From positions 558,001-622,000 of the forward strand of contig NZ_CP108569.1 in NCBI RefSeq assembly GCF_036010505.1: 64,000 bases of DNA, written 5' to 3'. The position numbers and the translations under genes were made by a program. Position 1 is the first letter of the stretch. Every line of letters begins with the position of its first letter. The notes beneath the pieces are model-generated. The model did not search any database, was not told the DNA's origin, and worked only from the letters and a program-made list of their open reading frames with translations. This DNA comes from Streptomyces sp. NBC_01197. GTDB taxonomy: Bacteria; Actinomycetota; Actinomycetes; Streptomycetales; Streptomycetaceae. Positions 45,130 to 53,207 of the stretch are shown in pieces.

Positions 45130-45367
45130 GCGGCCCAGGCGGGTCGCCGTCGACCCAGGTGGTCCGATACTGATCGAGGGACCGGTCGAAGTGGCCCTCG
45201 ACGACGGCACGGTTGTCGTATCCGACCGGTTCGTCGTCGCCCTCTGCACCTGTCGGCGCAGCCACGCCTACCCGTGGTGCGACACCAGCCACCGCGGCCG
45301 CAGACGGCCGTCCCCCGCCGACCGCCCCGTACACGGCCCTGACCACACCGGGGAAGGCGCGTCATGA
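45113..45367 (+). CDS. CDGSH-type iron-sulfur protein
   Basis: An 84-residue protein. Its cluster motif CTCRRSHAYPWCDTSH fits C-x-C-x2-S-x3-P-x-C-D-x-S-H, with Thr for the usual Gly of CDGSH; three Cys and one His would hold a [2Fe-2S] cluster. The preceding beta stretch (PILIEGPVEVALDDGTVVV) is the usual mitoNEET-type N-terminal part. The GTG start overlaps the methyltransferase, and the stop overlaps the next start (ATGA). It is probably an electron donor or sensor for its operon partners. Confidence 0.88.
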   Translation: MPSDAERPRRVAVDPGGPILIEGPVEVALDDGTVVVSDRFVVALCTCRRSHAYPWCDTSHRGRRRPSPADRPVHGPDHTGEGAS

Positions 45368-46380
45368 CCGCTGCGACGACCAGCTCCGAGCGGCACCGCG
45401 CCGAGCCCGCTCTGCCCGCTCACCGGGGCCCGCTGTCAGCGGCCGTCATCACCGCTCTCACCGCGGAGCCCCAGCCGGCCCCCGGTGTCCTGGAGGCCGT
45501 GGACGCGGCGGATCCGTACAGCGAGGATCTGCAGCTGTCCCTCTACCTGCTCTACGAGCTGCACTACCGCGGCTTCGCAGGGGTGGCCGACAACCGCGAA
45601 TGGCATCCCGCTCTGATGCCGCTGCGCAAGGCGCTCGAAGACCGCTTCCTCCGCGCTCTGCGCCGTGACATCCCCGGAGGCCGGAGCACCGAGGACGCGT
45701 TCGGGGAACTTCTGCTGGAACCCGCCGATCAACGGGACAGCGTGGCATACCACTTGGAGCACGAGGGCGAGTTGTGGCAGCTGCGCGAGTACGCAGCCCT
45801 GCGCTCCCTCTACCACCTGAAGGAGGCCGACCCGCATGTCTGGGTGATCCCGCGGCTGAGCGGCCGGGCCAAGGCCGCGATGGCAGCCATCGAGTACGAC
45901 GAGTTCGGTGCGGGCCGGGCCGAGAACGTGCATGCACAGCTCTTCGCCGACCTCATGGCAGATCTGGGTCTTGACACCCGCTACGGCCACTACCTCAAGT
46001 CGGCGCCGGCTGCCGCGCTCGCGACGGTGAACCTGATGACGCTGTTCGGGCTGCACCGGGGCCTGCGCGGAGCGCTGGTCGGCCACTTCGCGTGCGTCGA
46101 GGTGACCTCGCCGCCGGGATCGCGCCGACTCGTCCACGCCATACGGCGCATCGGAGCGGGGCCGGCCGCTGAACGGTTCTACGCCGAGCATGTGGAGGCG
46201 GACGCCGTGCACGAACAGGTCGTACGCCGCGAGGTCATCGGTGGGCTGCTCACCGATGAGCCGTGTCTGGAGAACGATGTGGCCTTCGGTGCGGACGCCA
46301 CCGTGTTCCTGGAGGACCGACTGGCCGCCTGCCTCCTGGGCAAGTGGCGAGCCGGCCGCTCCGCCCTCCGCGTCGGCTGA
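45364..46380 (+). CDS. Haem-oxygenase-like iron-containing redox enzyme (HDO family)
   Basis: A 338-residue all-helical protein of the iron-containing redox enzyme group. The likely iron ligands are in EYDEFGAGRAENVHAQLF (Glu and His) and AEHVEADAVHEQVV (Glu, Asp and His), the pattern of non-haem diiron HDO enzymes. An aromatic N-terminal helix, LSLYLLYELHYRGFAG, is typical. Known members perform N-oxidation, desaturation or C-C cleavage. Coupling to a CDGSH protein suggests the latter supplies electrons. The substrate is unknown. Confidence 0.86.
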   Translation: MTAATTSSERHRAEPALPAHRGPLSAAVITALTAEPQPAPGVLEAVDAADPYSEDLQLSLYLLYELHYRGFAGVADNREWHPALMPLRKALEDRFLRALRRDIPGGRSTEDAFGELLLEPADQRDSVAYHLEHEGELWQLREYAALRSLYHLKEADPHVWVIPRLSGRAKAAMAAIEYDEFGAGRAENVHAQLFADLMADLGLDTRYGHYLKSAPAAALATVNLMTLFGLHRGLRGALVGHFACVEVTSPPGSRRLVHAIRRIGAGPAAERFYAEHVEADAVHEQVVRREVIGGLLTDEPCLENDVAFGADATVFLEDRLAACLLGKWRAGRSALRVG

Positions 46381-46434
46381 GACCGGGCCCCGCTCTGCGT
46401 ACCGTGCGGCTGATCCCGTCAGCGGGAGGCGCGA

Positions 46435-46629
46435 CTACGGGAAGAGCGCGACCCCGACGATGATCAGCACGATCACCGCGACGATGATGGCCGCCACCGT
46501 CCACGGACCCCGGTGCTGCAACGGCTGCTTGGGCTGTCCTCCGCGGGGGCGGTCTTCCGGCAGTACCGGGTGTTCGGGCCGGTCGCGCGAGTAGAACTCG
46601 TCCTCGTCGTCGTTATGTGCGTTGACCAT
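46435..46629 (-). CDS. Small C-tail-anchored membrane protein
   Basis: A 64-residue protein with an acidic, disordered N terminus (MVNAHNDDEDEFYSRDRPEH) and one C-terminal membrane helix (TVAAIIVAVIVLIIVGVALF). A GAGG-type ribosome site precedes the ATG. I do not recognise a named family. A sigma-B-like promoter lies 41-66 bp upstream, so it is probably stress-induced. Confidence 0.75.
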   Translation of the reverse strand: MVNAHNDDEDEFYSRDRPEHPVLPEDRPRGGQPKQPLQHRGPWTVAAIIVAVIVLIIVGVALFP

Positions 46630-46669
46630 GGAGACCTCATCGTCGTGGCTGGAACAAGGTCAGGTGCGA

Positions 46670-46695
46670 ATACCCGCAATCCATGACACGTATTC
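46670..46695 (-). promoter_or_regulatory. Sigma-B-like promoter of the small membrane protein gene
   Basis: On the minus strand, GAAT (46695-46692) is followed after 16 nt by GGGTAT (46675-46670), fitting GNNT-N14-16-GGGTAC/T. Confidence 0.6.
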
Positions 46696-46724
46696 CGGTC
46701 GTTACGTCGTCCGTGGAGCCCCGC

Positions 46725-47723
46725 CTACTCCTGCGCCCGGCGCCGCTCGTTGTAGGCATCTGCCGCACGGTCGTTGAGCGCGCTGCCCCAGGCGCGCAGC
46801 TTTGCCCCCACCGGGTGGGAGGGAGGCTCGATATCGGCGCCAGGACGCAGCTCCGGCTCGCCGTGCGCGGTGGGAAGCGCCCGGGCGGCGATGGCGCTGA
46901 GACGCGTCGTGAGCACGGGCGCCAGCCCGTGTGCCAGCCCGGCCGCCCGGGCGGCCGGTGTGAGCACGAGCCGGACACTGCGGCGCTCGACCGCTGCCAC
47001 GATGCGGCCGGCCGCTCGCTGGGCGTCCATGGATACCAGCGGGGTCCCGGCCACCGCGGAGAACCAGCCGAATTCCTTCCGCCGGTCTCCGCCGAACTTG
47101 GCATGCAGATGGGAACCGGTGCGCATCAGACCGGGGTGTGCGACGGTGACCGACACACCGTCCCGGGCCGCTTCGGCGTACAGCCCCTCCGCGAGCGTCC
47201 CCACCGCGGACTTCGCGCAGGAGTACGGCAGAAGGTGCGGAGCGGCGAGCAGCCCGCCCACGGACCCGATCAGCGCCAGCCGCCCCCCGGCGGAACTGTC
47301 GCGCAGGTACGGCATCGATTCCAGCGCCGTGTGGACGGCCCCCTGGAAGATGCCGCTCATCGCGTCCTCGAAGGAGGCCGGCCCGAGGGCTTCGAGTGGG
47401 GCCACCTGGATGATGCCCGCGTTGGCGACAGCGATATCCACCGAGCCCCACTCCGCGGCCGCTTCCCGGAAGAGATCATGGACGGCTTCGCGGTCGCGGA
47501 CATCGCATACGACGGCCCGCACCCGACTGCCGCGGCGTCGGCGCAGCGCCCCCTCCGCCCGCTCCAGTTCCTCCTTGTCGCGTGCCGCGATGGTCACCGC
47601 GCAGCCCCGGCGGAGGAATTCGTCCGCGAGAAGCAGCCCGAGCCCGCGTGATCCGCCGATCACCACAGCGGAAAGCCCGTAGAGCCCGGTGTTCCCGGTG
47701 CCCCGGGTGGAGGAAGACGACAT
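46725..47723 (-). CDS. SDR-family oxidoreductase, membrane-associated type
   Basis: A 332-residue SDR. It has VVIGGSRGLGLLLADEFLRRG, the Asp in VVCDVRDREAV, NAGII, the Ser in LIGSVGG and the YSCAK pair. The C-terminal 90 residues after HPGLMRTGSH are longer than in classical SDRs, with a weakly hydrophobic stretch (ARAAGLAHGLAPVL). Substrate unknown. It follows the Fpg gene on the same strand with a 69-bp repeat-containing gap and may be co-transcribed with it. Confidence 0.88.
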   Translation of the reverse strand: MSSSSTRGTGNTGLYGLSAVVIGGSRGLGLLLADEFLRRGCAVTIAARDKEELERAEGALRRRRGSRVRAVVCDVRDREAVHDLFREAAAEWGSVDIAVANAGIIQVAPLEALGPASFEDAMSGIFQGAVHTALESMPYLRDSSAGGRLALIGSVGGLLAAPHLLPYSCAKSAVGTLAEGLYAEAARDGVSVTVAHPGLMRTGSHLHAKFGGDRRKEFGWFSAVAGTPLVSMDAQRAAGRIVAAVERRSVRLVLTPAARAAGLAHGLAPVLTTRLSAIAARALPTAHGEPELRPGADIEPPSHPVGAKLRAWGSALNDRAADAYNERRRAQE

Positions 47724-47742
47724 GCCCTCACGTTCCTTTCAA

Positions 47743-47788
47743 GGTGCGTAGGTGGAACTGCTCAAGGTGGGTGCGTAGGTGGAACTGC
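47743..47788. repeat. 19-bp direct repeat between the SDR and Fpg genes
   Basis: GGTGCGTAGGTGGAACTGC occurs at 47743-47761 and 47770-47788, a 27-bp period, in the gap just after the Fpg stop. It resembles the duplication at the nanE end. Confidence 0.8.
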
Positions 47789-47792
47789 CCGG

Positions 47793-48572
47793 TCAGCCGG
47801 TCTGGCAGTGCGGGCACCACACCGTGCTCCGTCCCGAGACACGGCCTCTGCGCAGCTTTTCGCCGCAGCGCGGGCAGGTCGCGTCGGTGTCGTCACGATG
47901 CCCGGTGAGCCAGGTCTTTCTCGGCGGCACGCGCCCCGCGCGCACGGCCGAGCGGACCGTGCGCCTCATATCGGTGTACAGACGCCCACGCTCCTCACCG
48001 GTCAGCCTGCCCGCCTTGCGGGCCGGGTCGACACGGGCGCGCCACAGGATCTCGTCCGCGAGCAGGTTCCCGAGCCCGGCCAGATTGGACTGGTCGATGA
48101 GGGCCGACTTCACGCCGCCCCTGCGTCTGGCGATGAGCCCGTCGAAGTCGTCCCGTCCGATCTCCGCGGCGTCGGGCCCCTGACTGTCCAGCAGGCGTTC
48201 CACGTCACCTCCCCCGGCCAGCCACAGGCCCTTGAGCTTGCGCTGGTCGCGGTAACGGAGCTGCCGGTCGTCCCCGACCGTGAACGTGACGCGGTCGTGC
48301 GGGTGCAGGCTCTCGTCCGGGCGGCGGCAGACGAGCTGGCCGGTCATGCCGAAGTGCAGCAGAAGCGTGGGGCCGTCGGTACGGGCCAGCAGCCACTTCC
48401 CGTGCCGCTGGGACTCGGTGAACCGGCACCCCTCCACCTCACGGCGGAACCGGGCGGCGCTCACCCCGTGCAGGACACCGGCGTCCCGCACCTCGACCCG
48501 CTGGACGGTCCGGCCGCCCGCACACGAGTCGAGGACCGCGCGGAAGGCTTCGACATCGGGCAGCTCCGGCAT
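47793..48572 (-). CDS. Fpg/Nei-family DNA glycosylase/AP lyase
   Basis: A 259-residue base-excision repair enzyme. It begins MPELPDVE, with the catalytic Pro2 and Glu3. The His/Lys region is ESQRHGKWLL, the H2TH helices contain NLAGLGNLLADEILWRA, and the C-terminal zinc finger is CPRCGEKLRRG then WCPHCQ. Whether it prefers 8-oxoG (Fpg) or oxidised pyrimidines (Nei) is not clear. It lies 29 bp after udgX on the same strand. Confidence 0.92.
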   Translation of the reverse strand: MPELPDVEAFRAVLDSCAGGRTVQRVEVRDAGVLHGVSAARFRREVEGCRFTESQRHGKWLLARTDGPTLLLHFGMTGQLVCRRPDESLHPHDRVTFTVGDDRQLRYRDQRKLKGLWLAGGGDVERLLDSQGPDAAEIGRDDFDGLIARRRGGVKSALIDQSNLAGLGNLLADEILWRARVDPARKAGRLTGEERGRLYTDMRRTVRSAVRAGRVPPRKTWLTGHRDDTDATCPRCGEKLRRGRVSGRSTVWCPHCQTG

Positions 48573-48601
48573 CTGTCGCTCCCTATCGGCGTGGAACCTG
48601 C

Positions 48602-49285
48602 TCAGTGGAGGGCTTCAGCCGCCACCCGCAGGTCCGCTACGAGTCCCGAGTACATGGCCGCGCGGTCGTCGGACCGCAGAACGGCCGACGGATGGATCGT
48701 CGCCATGGCGTCGGCGCCGCCGTCTGCGGCCGTTCCGTCATCGCCGCCGTCCAAAGCGGGCAGCGGAAACAGCACACCTCGGTCCTTCGTCACCCGGAAG
48801 GTGGGACCGAACAAGGACCGGGCCGCCGTGGCACCGAGCGCCACGACCACATCCGGGTCGACCAGCCGCAGCTCGGCGGTCAGCCAGGGGCGGCAGGCGG
48901 TGAGTTCACGCAGACTCGGCGGCTTGTGGATCCGGCGCTTGCCCGTCCCGTCAGAGGTGAACTTGAAGTGCTTCACCGCGTTGGTGAGGTAGGCCTCCTC
49001 CACGTCCACACCGGCTTCTTCGAGGGCCTTTCTCAGCATCCGCCCCGCAGGCCCGACAAACGGCTCTCCCTGGCGGTCTTCCTGGTCGCCCGGCTGTTCA
49101 CCGACGAGTACGACGCGGGCCGCAGCACCACCGGTTCCGAAAACCGTGCCGGAGGCGTTCTCGAAGAGGGGGCAGCCATGGCACTCGGAGGCCGCTTTCC
49201 GGTGGGCCGGGAGCCCGCCGCGGGCCGGGAGGTACGGGGTGGCGTCGTAGCCCTGTCCCGCTGCGCCTTCGCTGCGGCCGGTCAT
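48602..49285 (-). CDS. udgX: UdgX-type uracil-DNA glycosylase
   Basis: A 227-residue family-4-like UDG. It has VVLVGEQPGDQEDRQGEPFVGPAG (uracil and water-activating motif), NAVKHFKF, and the UdgX-specific insert KRRIHKPP whose His, in the Mycobacterium smegmatis enzyme, bonds covalently to the DNA after uracil removal. The 4Fe-4S Cys pair ECHGCPLF and a third in LTACRPW are present. The end motif is IHPSAVLR. It is divergent from ku and in line with the Fpg gene. Confidence 0.92.
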   Translation of the reverse strand: MTGRSEGAAGQGYDATPYLPARGGLPAHRKAASECHGCPLFENASGTVFGTGGAAARVVLVGEQPGDQEDRQGEPFVGPAGRMLRKALEEAGVDVEEAYLTNAVKHFKFTSDGTGKRRIHKPPSLRELTACRPWLTAELRLVDPDVVVALGATAARSLFGPTFRVTKDRGVLFPLPALDGGDDGTAADGGADAMATIHPSAVLRSDDRAAMYSGLVADLRVAAEALH

Positions 49286-49374
49286 CCCCGGTCCAGACCG
49301 TACGGGCTCCGGTGACTACCGCGGGCCGGGGAGAGATGGGGACAGCGCGCCAGCCGGAACACCGTGAATACCTC

Positions 49375-49386
49375 CTCCGTACGGAG
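49375..49386. promoter_or_regulatory. Palindrome in the divergent udgX/ku promoter region
   Basis: CTCCGTACGGAG is a perfect 12-bp palindrome roughly midway between the divergent udgX and ku starts. It could be an operator for both, but no regulator is known. Confidence 0.4.
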
Positions 49387-49547
49387 AAACACCCCCCGTA
49401 AAACGTACCAAGTGGCTTGCCGGCATGCACTCCTCGGGCCGCCTGCTCCAGGCTCCGGCGCCCCTGGCCATGCGGCGTTGCGGAGCTGCGGGGATGCGGG
49501 TGGCGCCGGAAGGGAGTGCGATGGAGGGAGAGAGGGTGGTGGTGACA

Positions 49548-50564
49548 ATGGCGCGTCCGGTGTGGAGCGGGGCCCTGTCGTTCGGGCTCGTCAGCCTGCC
49601 CGTCCAGTTGTACTCCGCGACGGAGAGCCACACGGTCCACTTCCACCAGCTCCAGCGCGGGACCTCCGACCGGGTACGGAACCGGCGCGTGAACGAGCGT
49701 ACGGGCGAAGAGGTACCGCTGGACGACATCGTGAAGGGGGTCGACGCGGGTGACGAGTACGTACTGGTCGAACCCAGGGAGCTGGACGACATCGCGCCGG
49801 GGCGTTCCAAATCGCTGGAGATCAGCGGCTTCGTCGACCTCGACGACGTGGATCCCATCTTCTTCGACAAGACGTACTACCTGGGCCCGCGCGGGAAGGA
49901 GTACGAGAAGGTCTACGCGTTGCTTCACCGGGCCATGGCGCAGTCGAACAAGGCGGGTATCGCCACGTTCGTGATGCGCAACCGCCAATATCTGGTTGCT
50001 GTGAAGGCCGAAGGCGACATTCTGGCCCTGCACACTCTGCACTGGGCCGACGAGGTACGCGACCCCCGCCGCGAAGTGGCCGATCTGCCGGGGAAAGCAG
50101 AGGTCAGCGACCGGGAGATGAAGACGGCCGTGCAGTTGGTCGAGGCCATGAGCATCGAATGGGACCCCGAGGAATACCACGACACCTATCAGGAACAGAC
50201 ACGCAAGCTGATCGAAGCCAAACTCAGCGGGGAGACCGTGGAGAAGGCGGAGGCGCCTCCGGAGTCGACGAATGTCATCGACCTGATGAGCGCGCTGCGG
50301 GCCAGCGTCGACTCGGCCGGAGGCGGGTCCGGAAAGCAGTCCGGAAAGCAGTCCGGGAGCCGGAGCGGGGCCCGGGGCGGGGGGAAGAGCCACAAGCGCG
50401 GCAGGGCCGCATCCGATCGGCGGTCCACCGCCGAGGATCTGGGGAAGCTGACCAAGGCGGAGCTCTATGAGCGCGCGACGGCTGCCGAAATCCACGGCCG
50501 GTCCTCGATGACCCGTGAGGAGCTCGTCAAAGCCCTCTCCGGCGCGACCGCCCGCGCCGGATGA
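49548..50564 (+). CDS. ku: Ku protein (non-homologous end joining)
   Basis: A 338-residue bacterial Ku homodimer subunit that binds DNA ends and recruits LigD. It begins MARPVWSGALSFGLVSLPVQ and has EEVPLDDIVKG and FVDLDDVDPIFFDKTYYL. The C terminus is a Lys/Arg/Ser-rich linker and a SAP-like end (LGKLTKAELYERATAAEI, MTREELVKAL), as in Streptomyces Ku paralogues. I chose the ATG at 49548 from the family N terminus; upstream GTG and ATG codons are in frame. LigD parts follow 2 kb downstream. Confidence 0.95.
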   Translation: MARPVWSGALSFGLVSLPVQLYSATESHTVHFHQLQRGTSDRVRNRRVNERTGEEVPLDDIVKGVDAGDEYVLVEPRELDDIAPGRSKSLEISGFVDLDDVDPIFFDKTYYLGPRGKEYEKVYALLHRAMAQSNKAGIATFVMRNRQYLVAVKAEGDILALHTLHWADEVRDPRREVADLPGKAEVSDREMKTAVQLVEAMSIEWDPEEYHDTYQEQTRKLIEAKLSGETVEKAEAPPESTNVIDLMSALRASVDSAGGGSGKQSGKQSGSRSGARGGGKSHKRGRAASDRRSTAEDLGKLTKAELYERATAAEIHGRSSMTREELVKALSGATARAG

Positions 50565-50717
50565 CCCGCACTCCTTCCAACCGGCCTTCGCCGGTTCCGT
50601 GCTGAAGTCATCGCCTCCCTGCTCGCCCTTCAGCCCCAGCGGGCTGTCGCCGGAAGGTTTACGTTGGCCGCAGAGGGCACTGGTTCTCGTACAGATGTCG
50701 ATGTTCAGGAGGACACG

Positions 50718-51092
50718 ATGGCTGTCGCCACGTTCAGTCTGGTGGCTCTGGACTGCCCCGAGCCGGAGTCGCTGGCCCGCTTCTACGCTGATGTGCTCGG
50801 AGGGAAGGTCGAACAGTACGCGGAAGACTGGTATGACCTGTACGCCCCCGGCGGTGTACGGCTCGCTTTCCAGCGGGCTCCGGGATATCGCCCGCCCGAC
50901 TGGCCGCAGGCCGGCGACAACTCCCAGCAGGCACACCTGGATTTCGACGTCGACGACATCGAGCAGGCGCAGGAGCAGGTGCTCGCGCTGGGCGCCACCC
51001 CACTGGATCTGGACGACGCCGACGGCGAGCGCGGCTTCCGTGTCTACGCCGACCCGGCCGGTCACCCCTTCTGTCTCTGCCGTCGCCGGTAG
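50718..51092 (+). CDS. VOC-family (glyoxalase-like) protein
   Basis: A 124-residue vicinal-oxygen-chelate protein. AGGAGG lies 6 nt before the ATG. It has VALDCPEPESLARFYADVLG, then AHLDFDVDDIEQAQEQVLALG and YADPAGHPFCLC, with the metal-binding His and Glu positions partly visible. Function unknown (glyoxalase, dioxygenase or antibiotic-binding fold). It overlaps nothing, but the DUF6328 gene starts 8 bp after its stop. Confidence 0.88.
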   Translation: MAVATFSLVALDCPEPESLARFYADVLGGKVEQYAEDWYDLYAPGGVRLAFQRAPGYRPPDWPQAGDNSQQAHLDFDVDDIEQAQEQVLALGATPLDLDDADGERGFRVYADPAGHPFCLCRRR

Positions 51093-51099
51093 TTCCGAC

Positions 51100-51603
51100 G
51101 TGCGGGACGACAGCGCAGACAGCGAAGACAACGCAGGCAGCAGGGACGACGGTCGCAGCGAGACTCCGCAGGAACGCGCAGACCGGAAGTGGACGGATCT
51201 GCTTCAGGAGCTGCGCGTGGCCCAGACCGGGGTGCAGATCCTGTTCGGTTTCCTGCTGACCGTCGTCTTCCAGCAGCGCTTCAGTGATCTGTCCGGGACC
51301 GATCGCAACATCTACGCCGTCACCGTCATGTTCGGGGCGGCCACGACCGGCGCCCTCGTCGGGCCCGTCTCAATGCACCGCCTCCTCACCGGCCGGCAGC
51401 TGAAGCCGCAGACCGTGGAGTGGGCGGGCAGGCTGACGCTGGTGGGGCTGGGGCTCCTGCTCTGCACCATGGCTCTGTCGCTGCTGCTGATCCTGCGGGT
51501 CGCCCTGCACAGCCCGCTCGCCATGTGGCTGGTGGGCGCCATGGTGGTCTGGTTCATCCTGTGCTGGTTCGTGCTCCCGGCCTGGGCGCGCCACCACCGG
51601 TGA
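51100..51603 (+). CDS. DUF6328-type membrane protein
   Basis: A 167-residue protein. The GTG at 51100 lies 8 bp after the VOC stop, so translation is probably coupled. An acidic N terminus (DDSADSEDNAGSRDDG) leads to four membrane segments (VQILFGFLLTVVFQQRF, YAVTVMFGAATTGALVG, LVGLGLLLCTMALSLLLI, MWLVGAMVVWFILCWF). The pattern matches a family of actinobacterial membrane proteins known only as DUF6328. Function unknown. Confidence 0.75.
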   Translation: MRDDSADSEDNAGSRDDGRSETPQERADRKWTDLLQELRVAQTGVQILFGFLLTVVFQQRFSDLSGTDRNIYAVTVMFGAATTGALVGPVSMHRLLTGRQLKPQTVEWAGRLTLVGLGLLLCTMALSLLLILRVALHSPLAMWLVGAMVVWFILCWFVLPAWARHHR

Positions 51604-51832
51604 CCGGCACCACCGCGTATACCTGGGCGTCTCGTCGTCCGGCCCCGGAATTCACTGGCGTCAGCAGCGCTGGTGCCGCTCCGGATGCGAGGCTGGTGCA
51701 GAAGGGTGAAGGATGGTCTGACGGGGGTTTCCTCCGTGCTTCCCGGCCCGGAGGCGATGCTCCGGGTCAGCAGCCGACCCAGCACCCGCGGACAGCCGCG
51801 GTTGTGCGATGGCAGCAAGGAAGCGGGTTCCG

Positions 51833-52039
51833 ATGTCGGACAGAAAAGGTGCGAGGATCCAGGAAGAGCCGCAGGAGGAGCGCGGGGCGAAGGGGTCTCG
51901 CGACACGGGCTCGGACGAACCGTCCGGCGGACCGGCCGACAGGCCGGCCGGCACGGCGGACGAGAAGTCCGACACGTCCATCAAGCCTCGGAAGTCCTCC
52001 CATCCGGACGCCCCCGACCTGCAGTCGGGCGGCGGCTGA
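51833..52039 (+). CDS. Small disordered hydrophilic protein
   Basis: A 68-residue product beginning MSDRKGARIQEEPQEERG, made almost entirely of Lys, Glu, Asp, Pro, Ser and Gly. AAGGAAG lies upstream of the ATG. No fold, signal or family is recognised. It precedes a second similar gene and the LigD genes and could belong to their transcript. Confidence 0.5.
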   Translation: MSDRKGARIQEEPQEERGAKGSRDTGSDEPSGGPADRPAGTADEKSDTSIKPRKSSHPDAPDLQSGGG

Positions 52040-52093
52040 GACAGCTCCGGCTGGGATGTGAGAAAGCTCGGGGCATAGGGAGGAGAACCCACC

Positions 52094-52435
52094 GTGACGA
52101 GGAAATCGAGCGGACCCGACGACATGGACGCCGCGGGCAAATCCGTACCGCCCTATGCCGGGCGCCGGAAATCGGCCGACACCGAGGGCAAGCAGCAATC
52201 AACCAGAGGCGGCGCGAAGACCGGGGGCGCGACGGGCCCTGTGACGGACGAGGACATGAAGGCCGCTGAGCCCAGCCGCACCAGGGGCGGTGCGACCGGT
52301 TCGCCCGCCGACGAAAAGCCCGCCGATGAAAGGTCCGCCGACCGGTCTCGGCGCGCGTCCGGACCACAGTCGGACGACCCCGGCACCGGGCCGTCCCACC
52401 ACCGCGGAACTCCACGAGCCGAGGACCAGCCCTAG
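52094..52435 (+). CDS. Disordered hydrophilic protein
   Basis: The GTG at 52094 has AGGAG upstream. The 113-residue product starts MTRKSSGPDDMDAAGKSV and is rich in Gly, Ala, Asp, Arg and Ser, with a repeated short motif (TRGGAKTGGATG and TRGGATGSPADEK). It has no Cys and no hydrophobic segment. No family is recognised; a hydrophilin-like protective role would fit the stress context, but that is conjecture. Confidence 0.55.
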   Translation: MTRKSSGPDDMDAAGKSVPPYAGRRKSADTEGKQQSTRGGAKTGGATGPVTDEDMKAAEPSRTRGGATGSPADEKPADERSADRSRRASGPQSDDPGTGPSHHRGTPRAEDQP

Positions 52436-52559
52436 AACCTTGCGCCGGCCTGTTGACAAGGCGCGGCCCCGGGTCGCCCCGACGAGACGTACGGGCGGTG
52501 ACCCGGGGCCCCCGGAGTGGACGAGGAGCCGGCGGCCGTCCCGCAGGAGGCATGCAGGC

Positions 52560-53207
52560 GTGAGCGACAACGACAACGACAAGCTGGCCAGGTACCGGGG
52601 GAAGCGTCACTTCGACCGTACGCGCGAACCCCGCGGCGAGGACAGCGACGCCAGTGAGAAGCCCGTCTTCGTGGTCCAGATCCACGACGCATCGACGATG
52701 CACTTCGACTTCCGGCTGGAGGTCGACGGCACCCTCAAGTCCTGGTCCGTGCCGAAGGGGCCCTCCGCGGACATACACGACAAGAGGCTGGCGATGCCCA
52801 CGGAGGACCATCCCATGGATTACCGCACCTTCGAGGGCGTGATCGCCAGTGGCGAGTACGGGGCGGGCACAGTGATCGTCTGGGACCAGGGCACGTACGA
52901 ACCGCTGGCGGGCAGTACCGGGGACAAGGGCCGTACGTTCGCCGAGGCTCTGGAACACGGTCACGCGACCTTCCGTCTCGACGGGTCCAAACTGCACGGC
53001 GCCTACGCACTCACCCGTTTCCGCGGAGGCGAGAAGTCCGGAGAGCGCGAGTCCTGGCTCCTCGTCAAGAAGAAGGACGCCCGTGCCGACGGCAAACCCG
53101 CCCCCGACCCGCAGCGGGCCCGTTCGGCGCTCAGCGGCCGCACCCTGAAACAGGTCGCCGATGAGGACCCGGAGAACACTGCGGAAGGCTCGGGGGACGC
53201 CGGATGA
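52560..53207 (+). CDS. LigD 3'-phosphoesterase domain protein
   Basis: A 215-residue stand-alone phosphoesterase that trims 3' ends to a 3'-OH during end joining. The GTG at 52560 follows GCAGGAGG. The family signature is FVVQIHDASTMHFDFRLE then GTLKSWSVPKGPS, with active-site His and Asp visible, followed by MPTEDHPMDYRTFEG and GEYGAGTVIVWDQGTYEP. The C-terminal 60 residues are charged and disordered. The stop overlaps the ligase start (ATGA). Confidence 0.93.
   Translation: MSDNDNDKLARYRGKRHFDRTREPRGEDSDASEKPVFVVQIHDASTMHFDFRLEVDGTLKSWSVPKGPSADIHDKRLAMPTEDHPMDYRTFEGVIASGEYGAGTVIVWDQGTYEPLAGSTGDKGRTFAEALEHGHATFRLDGSKLHGAYALTRFRGGEKSGERESWLLVKKKDARADGKPAPDPQRARSALSGRTLKQVADEDPENTAEGSGDAG

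Noticed and set aside
49098..51131. 677-codon minus-strand frame across ku and the VOC gene
   Set aside because: Covers the divergent promoter and ku; the plus strand encodes recognised proteins with good ribosome sites.
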